From Tieghemiomyces parasiticus (lineage: Eukaryota; Kickxellomycota; Dimargaritomycetes; Dimargaritales; Dimargaritaceae): a DNA stretch of 14,795 bases. The translations under genes were made by a program, and so were the position numbers. The DNA lies in the NCBI GenBank assembly GCA_027575765.1, contig JANBPT010001092.1, positions 1 to 14,795 of the forward strand. The letters run 5' to 3'. Below, one piece after another: positions 10,490 through 14,795 of this stretch. The stretch's first letter is position 1; every line of letters begins with the position of its first letter. The notes beneath the pieces were generated by a model. That model was not told the DNA's origin. It searched no databases and was given only the letters and a program-made list of their open reading frames with translations.

Positions 10490-10686
10490 ACTTACCCGCA
10501 CCCTCCACAGTATTTCAAGTGCAGCTGATTTTTTTTGTGGGAGAGTTCTGACCCGCATGAGCAAGCATCGTCGCTGATTACGCTATCACCCTTGTCCAAT
10601 AATAATTGCATATCCCGAAAGCCGTTTATTACGTGTGGCTTTGGCCGGCCTCCCATATTCGCCAAGCTTCTTACCAGCGGAGCCAT
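10490..10686 (-). CDS. doubtful cysteine-rich exon
   Basis: From ATG at 10686 the minus strand encodes about 64 residues, ending in a cluster with CSCGS and YCGGC, which resembles paired zinc-binding knuckles. A strong donor GTAAGT starts at 10495. A usable acceptor (CCCCTTAG at 10424-10431) would define a 72-nt intron. The sequence after it encodes CPNC and a run of basic residues in one frame, but joining the two at these sites puts that segment out of frame and reaches a stop after a few residues. Either the splice sites differ, the gene is broken, or the frame is fortuitous. I do not recognise the family. Confidence 0.2.
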
Positions 10687-11200
10687 GCCCAACCTTCCTA
10701 ACCTAGAGGCCTATACTGACCCCTCCAACCATGTCACCTCCTTGCCCTGTACTGACTCTTTATAACTTGTGATGCCGCTTGCTTACCTGGCTGGACCCCC
10801 GGTAGAACCAGGATCTTCCTTTCGCGCTTCCCTGATTAGTCGCCGACTCTCTTCTACAATTTACTTTCAAACTGACAAACCAGCTTTAGTCGACTTAGAC
10901 TCCCGCCGACTGTTGCTGCCTCTTTCACACCCGTGGATACCCCAGCCGACTTCGCCCACTCATTGGTCGGCCATAGGTGCCGCAAATAAGGGGTTTACAT
11001 CTACTACCACTATTTCCCAGGCCAGAGCCCTGCCTGGTCAATCTGACCCCCACTCGTGTCACTCGACTGGGCACAATATAGGCCTATTTAATGTCTCCAT
11101 GGCTCGTTATACAAGCATGCTTGTTAAACGTGAAACCGGCTTCCACAGCGTTTGCCTCAGCAAATGTTCTACTAATGACGTGGAATCTATTTACAAATGA
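10529..11200 (+). pseudogene. doubtful plus-strand frame with one stop
   Basis: The frame is open from just after a TGA at 10526 to its terminal stop at 11198-11200, interrupted only by TAA at 10763-10765, about 222 codons. The conceptual product is rich in Ser, Pro, Thr and Leu and shows no domain I know. It overlaps the cysteine-containing frame on the other strand, so at most one of the two is likely real. No splice pair that removes the stop was obvious. It may be a decayed gene or a chance frame in C-rich DNA. Confidence 0.15.
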
Positions 11201-11372
11201 CCACCTTGGCCTTTCACGTATCCATCATTGCTACAGACTGGAGATTTAACTTGACATTATCGACTCGTACAGTTCAGTTTACGTTTAGGGCTAGAGTGGA
11301 ACCCTAATTCTACTTTCCCGAGAGTATACAGATTCTACGACGCATGATATAAATGCGCTGCGTATCAGATAC

Positions 11373-12518
11373 CTAGTTTTCTCCGCGGTACACAAAGGTG
11401 GTGGATGCCTGGCCTTTAGGCATGATAATCGCCTCGGCCACTTCGACGTGGGGCGGACGGGAGGCGATAAATAGTGCGGTTTCGGCAATATCTTCTCCCG
11501 TGAGTGGCCTAACCCCTTGGTACACTTTGTCCGCCCTCTCTTTGTCGCCATTGAACCGCACCATCGAAAACTCCGTCTCCACCATACCGGGACTCAGAGC
11601 GGAGATACGCACGTTGCTATTGGCCAACTCGTAACGGAGGGTGCGGGTGATGGCGTCCACCGCGAACTTGGTGGCGCAGTATATACTGCCGTTGGGGTAA
11701 ACATCATGGCCCGAGATGGAGCTGACGTTGATGATGGTGCCACCGGTGGTCTGCTGCTTCATGCGCGGGATGAAGGCCTGGGTGCAGTAAATCAGACCTT
11801 TAAGGTTGGTATTAATCATGGTGTCGATCTGGTCGGGCTTGTAGTCGACCAGGGGGATCAGACCCAGCACCAAGCCGGCATTATTAATGAGCACATCCAC
11901 CTGCTGCAGGTCATCAGGGAGGCTGGCCACAACCTGGTCGACTTGCTCCTTGGAGGTCACATCCAGGGTCACAGCATGGATGCGGACGTTCGGATGGGCC
12001 TGTTCCAGCTCCGCCTTGAGGGCCTCGATTCGGTCAGTACGACGAGCGGTGATAATCTGAAGATGATTGTACGTGTATGAAGGAAGTACAGAGAGAGCGA
12101 AAGACGCCCTGGTTAAATATTGGACATTAGGGACAACAGGCCAGACCGCCGCTTGGCTATGAATTCCGTGGGGCATTGTCGATTGAGAAGGTTAACTCAC
12201 CACGTTAGAGCCCGCCGCGGCGAAGGAGCGGGCGCAGGCCTCGCCGATGCCGGCACTGGCACCAGTGCTGTTAATATGTGGTTGTGGCAGGTTGGGCGAA
12301 CCAGGCAGGCAAAGGTAGGTAAGCACGCAAGGCAAGAAGGCTGGAGGGCAACTACCACCTATTAGGACGGGCACCCATCACCTCTATTTTCCAACCTTGA
12401 CTGGGAATCCGTACATTGAGTTCGTTACCGTGATACCTGCCACATTCACAAAAGATATTGCTTCAGAACACGGGTCAACTTACATGAGGACAGTCTGTCC
12501 CTGAAGACGTTCAAACAT
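11373..12518 (-). CDS. SDR oxidoreductase C, YdfG/YMR226C-type, possibly with a mitochondrial leader
   Basis: Exons on the minus strand are 12484-12518, 12201-12267 and 11373-12056. Intron 1 is 12268-12483 (GTAAGT...CAG, 216 nt) and intron 2 is 12057-12200 (GTGAGT...CAG, 144 nt). The 261-aa product has TGASAGIG (13-20), TARR (37-40), NNAG (92-95) and the tetrad Asn118, Ser147, Tyr160, Lys164, all intact, so an active NADP-dependent 3-hydroxy-acid dehydrogenase is expected from the family. The frame is open upstream of this ATG. From ATG at 12725 it adds 69 residues without any Asp or Glu but with six Arg and one Lys, ending in a segment with RRFTAS, as in mitochondrial presequences. A CT-rich leader could also produce this by chance, so the shorter start, aligned with A and B, is given. 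The C-terminal third differs from B in patches, while the middle is almost identical. Confidence 0.9.
11437..12263 (-). repeat. paralogous tract shared with gene B (copy in C)
   Basis: Partner of 8701-9527, colinear without gaps. Intron 2 is identical to that of B. Identity ends exactly after 12263, four bases inside exon 2, beyond which intron 1 has no similarity to B. Such identity in both intron and exon with sharp ends fits recent gene conversion better than selection on the protein. Confidence 0.9.
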
Positions 12519-13080
12519 AACGGAGATGGGGCTAGACTGGGAAGCGGTGAAGCGACGAAGGAAAGGGGTAGATGCGAGAGTCGGTGCCCGGACGGAACGA
12601 TTGCAGAGAGTCGATGGATGCGGAGAGAGCTTCGCAGTAGATTGCACTAGACCGGAGGTGTGACGGAAGTAAAACAGGTAGGGCAAATTAAGGGAGATGG
12701 TACCGGGTCGAAGTAGCGAATGCATACTAACGGGGCGGCCCTCGAAGGTCAAGTGAAGTTGCAGGTCAAATGAAGGTGGTAAAGAGCGGTATTGAAAGCA
12801 ATAGGCAAGGAAGTAGGTGGGAGACAGTCTGCAGATAGTCAGATCGATCTAATGTATGAACCCTTACCCATCGAAAAACCACTCTAAGGCGGGTCGACTT
12901 GTCTGAAACCTCCCATAGACGGGATGTATACGCACTGGAATGAGCGAAAAGTGGTACCTGTATATTGACCGCTAGCAACTCCGGTTGCCATGCATCAAGT
13001 TTAGAAACCACACCAAGTCCCCTCGGCTATAATGGGTTGGTAGCACTTGCTCTACAACATTGACCACAACTTTATATCTA
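12519..13080. other. upstream region of gene C up to the mariner element
   Basis: The part next to gene C (about 12520-12725) is pyrimidine-rich in the gene's sense and is either a 5' leader or a coding presequence. Beyond it lies presumed promoter sequence without a clear TATA box. CpG is still common up to about 13024 and becomes rare afterwards. A minus frame of 81 codons at 12766-13011 is not in frame with gene C and resembles nothing known. Confidence 0.5.
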
Positions 13081-13105
13081 TAGGTGATTTAATAAATTTT
13101 GAGAC
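13081..13105 (+). repeat. left terminal inverted repeat of the mariner element
   Basis: Starts TAGGTGATTTAATAAATTTT, preceded by the TA duplication. It matches the right end at the outer seven bases and again at an AT-rich inner stretch. The transposase stop codon (13089-13091) lies inside this repeat. Confidence 0.75.
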
Positions 13106-14222
13106 ATTCTAATTGAAATGATGTGTATTTGTAATAATAACCACCACGTTGTACTACTCTGTGGGTTCTTGCTATCCAGTTATCATAACAGGCTCTAAAG
13201 TCATTTAACTGGAATTTAGCTAGCTCTGATTGCCAGGCGTCCACAACCGCCTCCAGGGTGCTGAACTTTTTACCCCTCAGCCGTTGTTTACTATACCTGA
13301 ATAGCCAGAAGTCGCAAGGGGCCAGGCCAGGAGGACTGTAGGGAGAGGCTAAAAGAAGTTAGAGTATAGAGGCGGAAAGGTAGACCTGGGCAGCTGCAGC
13401 ACAATGTGGTGGTGCATTGCCATGGTAGAGGTGTGGAGGATGATGGTTCAGACTTCCGTGTGCCTTTGCCTAGGCCTGGAGTATGCACTCAAACCCACAC
13501 TCTGTGAAGTGATTAGCGGAGACCTTGACATCTAGAGGGCTTGCCACCCAGGTGTAATAGGCCACACCTGGTGAAAATCAATGGTTAGCATTACCTTGGG
13601 TGTGGTATGGCCTTGGTGGGTCTCAGTTGGGACAGGGCTACCTTTAGGATACCACCTTTGGCGACTAGAACCAGTAGGGGGGATCGTTAAGGTACACCCA
13701 AGTCTCCTCACTTGTGACAATGGAGCCCAGCAGGGAGTTGCTAGCCCCGTTGAACTCTCCCAGTAACCTGGTGAAAAAGCGTACCTACCAGTGGCACTGG
13801 TCATTGGTAAGGGTGGGGGGGGAGGATCCAGCAATTGAAATAGCCATGCAACCCAGGTCCCTGTGCAAGACATTGTGTATGGTACTAGGGGAAGTATGGT
13901 AGGTCCGGGTCAGCTGCTCAGCATTAAGTTGAAGGTCTTCCTCCAGCCATCTCAGGACTGCGCCCTCATGATATCCACCAATGTCATCTGATGGGCGGCC
14001 AGAACAAGGGTCATCTGCAAAAGAGTAGTAACCTGTGCAAAAGCAAGCCAGCCACCTGTAGATGGTGGAGTGGCTAGGGATAGCTGGGCCCAGCTTGGAA
14101 GTCAAAACATTAATAATATCATCTGCCATGTGGCCCTCCAGATAGTAAAAATAAATGAGGACTTTTGCATCGCCTCTGGTTAATTTGGCTGGAGTGGGGG
14201 AGGGTGTTTGTAAAGTAGACAT
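13089..14222 (-). pseudogene. mariner transposase, inactivated
   Basis: The N-terminal part (14222 down to 13788) is open for 145 residues. It shows the first helix-turn-helix with STIYRWL, a linker DDPCSGRP, and a second helix-turn-helix with TSPSTIHNVL, as in mariner transposases. The frame then meets TAG at 13785-13787. Catalytic-domain pieces continue in shifting frames: TSEETWVYL near 13700, PKVMLTI near 13590, GNAPPH near 13410, and LAPCDFWLF near 13310, with another stop at 13359-13361. The expected catalytic aspartates are all replaced: Glu at 13707-13709, Gly at 13419-13421, and Gly at 13326-13328 in a motif reading SPPGLAP. The C-terminal region with ARTHRVVQ ends inside the left repeat. 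At least two frame changes (about 13640-13680 and about 13535) are needed. It is a relic with no expected activity. Confidence 0.88.
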
Positions 14223-14331
14223 GATGGATGGTTAAAAAAAAAAGCAAGGTGGGAAGTCAGCAATGGTTTATATCAATTGACTTTCCTAGGTTTCATCTGA
14301 AACACTGCAATCTATGGCCCTCGGCTTTAAA

Positions 14332-14356
14332 TTTGAAAATGATTTTGTGTCACCTA
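14332..14356 (-). repeat. right terminal inverted repeat of the mariner element
   Basis: Read on the minus strand it begins TAGGTGACACAAAATCATTT and is preceded by TA (14357-14358 on the plus strand). The outer TAGGTGA is identical to the left end. The transposase ATG at 14222 lies about 110 bp inside it, a normal distance for mariner. Confidence 0.75.
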
Positions 14357-14717
14357 TAAAAGTAATGAAAAAATGGAGAGGAAATCATGAAGGAGGGCTG
14401 GGGACCAGGTTGATATAACCTTCCAGGAAATTGCTATGTTGCGAGTTGGTGAAGTTAGTGTGTGACTCTAGTGGTAGCATGGAATTTCTTCTATACAATG
14501 CACTCACTGTGTGATTTTTGGTAACCTGATTTACAGGGTCAACAGCTCTCAACTTTCAATGACTCATAGTGTGGCCTAACATTATACTGTTATCTAATAC
14601 AATCCTCTTTTACAGAGACTGCGACCATAATACTTGTTATCAATCAAACTAGTAGTGGACTCCATTGCCTTCGACCTGCACCGGCCCCAGCCAGGATTGG
14701 TGGCCAGAAAGCAAAAG
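14357..14717. other. CpG-poor spacer between mariner element and 5S gene
   Basis: No reading frame of interest was seen. CpG is again rare. A segment around 14560-14580 (GACTCATAGTGTGGCCTA) resembles one at about 2651-2670 (GAGTCATAGTATGGCCTA) in the left flank, which hints at a shared old repeat, but the match is too short to define an element. Confidence 0.4.
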
Positions 14718-14724
14718 AAAAAAA
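14718..14724 (-). terminator. RNA polymerase III terminator of the second 5S rRNA gene
   Basis: Seven A's on the plus strand give T7 on the minus strand, directly after the 3' end of the 5S sequence, in the same place as the T6 of the first copy. Confidence 0.7.
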
Positions 14725-14795
14725 GCTGCGGCACCGACTATTCCCAAGTGGTCACCCACCTTAGTACTAAATCGGCTGACTGGGCCTTAACTTCG
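14725..14795 (-). rRNA. 5S ribosomal RNA, 3' part, cut by the window edge
   Basis: The last 71 bases are the 3' portion of a minus-strand 5S rRNA gene. The AAGTTAAG box, the same 20-base C-box core GGTGGGTGACCACTTGGGAA as copy 1, and a 3' end GGTGCCGCAGC followed by T7 are present. The 5' part lies outside the window. It differs from the first copy at 10 of 71 positions. Its 3' terminal helix strand GCCGCAGC would pair with a GCTGCGGC start. Confidence 0.85.

Larger units (their letters stand above)
9749..11372. other. 1.6-kb spacer between SDR genes B and C
   Basis: The first part holds the presumed leader and promoter of gene B (TATA-like at 9982-9989). A possible 5' leader intron at 9782-9864 (GTATAA...CACAG, 83 nt) can be drawn but is unproven. 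Further on are a 16-bp palindrome (10436-10451), a cysteine-containing minus frame (10490-10686) and an overlapping plus frame (10529-11200) broken by one stop. None of these matches a known family. No RNA gene or mobile element was recognised. Confidence 0.5.
13081..14356 (-). mobile_element. degenerate mariner-type DNA transposon, 1276 bp
   Basis: The ends form imperfect inverted repeats of about 25 bp that begin TAGGTGA on both sides (13081-13105 and 14332-14356), each flanked by TA (13079-13080 and 14357-14358). TA is the target-site duplication used by Tc1/mariner elements. Total length and one transposase frame on the minus strand match the family. Inside, the transposase is broken by stops, frame changes and loss of all three catalytic acids, so the copy cannot move by itself. 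The ends remain similar enough that another active copy might still recognise them; that is inference. Confidence 0.85.

Noticed and set aside
13532..13873. Independent 113-codon gene on the minus strand
   Set aside because: Part of it is the shifted transposase catalytic region (PKVMLTI), the remainder is out-of-frame transposase sequence.
1..14795. CRISPR array, operon or other prokaryotic system
   Set aside because: No regularly spaced repeats are present, genes contain spliceosomal introns and Pol III 5S genes, and the context is eukaryotic.

Overview
The window looks like nuclear DNA from a fungus, probably an early-diverging lineage. Three genes carry short spliceosomal introns with GT(A/G)AG donors. 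5S rRNA genes stand singly outside any rDNA array and keep RNA polymerase III terminators. A decayed mariner-type DNA transposon is present, and nothing resembles an operon. The lineage is inferred and no species is claimed.

Layout. Bases 1-3309 are AT-rich, almost free of CpG and without a recognisable protein gene. They hold a complete 5S rRNA gene (652-767, minus) and two TATA-plus-hairpin modules (near 1211-1251 and 1627-1668) that may be retroelement remnants. Bases 3310-12518 form a CpG-rich island with three minus-strand genes, here called A (3310-4428), B (8634-9748) and C (11373-12518). Each has three exons and encodes a classical short-chain dehydrogenase/reductase of the YdfG / yeast YMR226C type (NADP-dependent 3-hydroxy-acid dehydrogenase). 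Long spacers of about 4.2 kb and 1.6 kb separate them, with only doubtful reading frames. A 1276-bp mariner element (13081-14356), flanked by TA and with a dead transposase, follows. The window ends inside a second minus-strand 5S rRNA gene (14725-14795, truncated by the edge).

Relationships. A, B and C share both intron positions, so they descend from one spliced ancestor. B and C are nearly identical from the first bases of exon 2 through intron 2 and most of exon 3, but unrelated in intron 1 and mosaic near the 3' end. This is the pattern expected from gene conversion. C has an acid-free in-frame leader that could be a mitochondrial presequence, whereas A has an in-frame stop just before its ATG. 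The most notable features are the SDR family with its conversion tract, the sharp CpG boundary at both sides of the gene island, and the paired hairpin modules. No clearly new multi-gene system could be supported.
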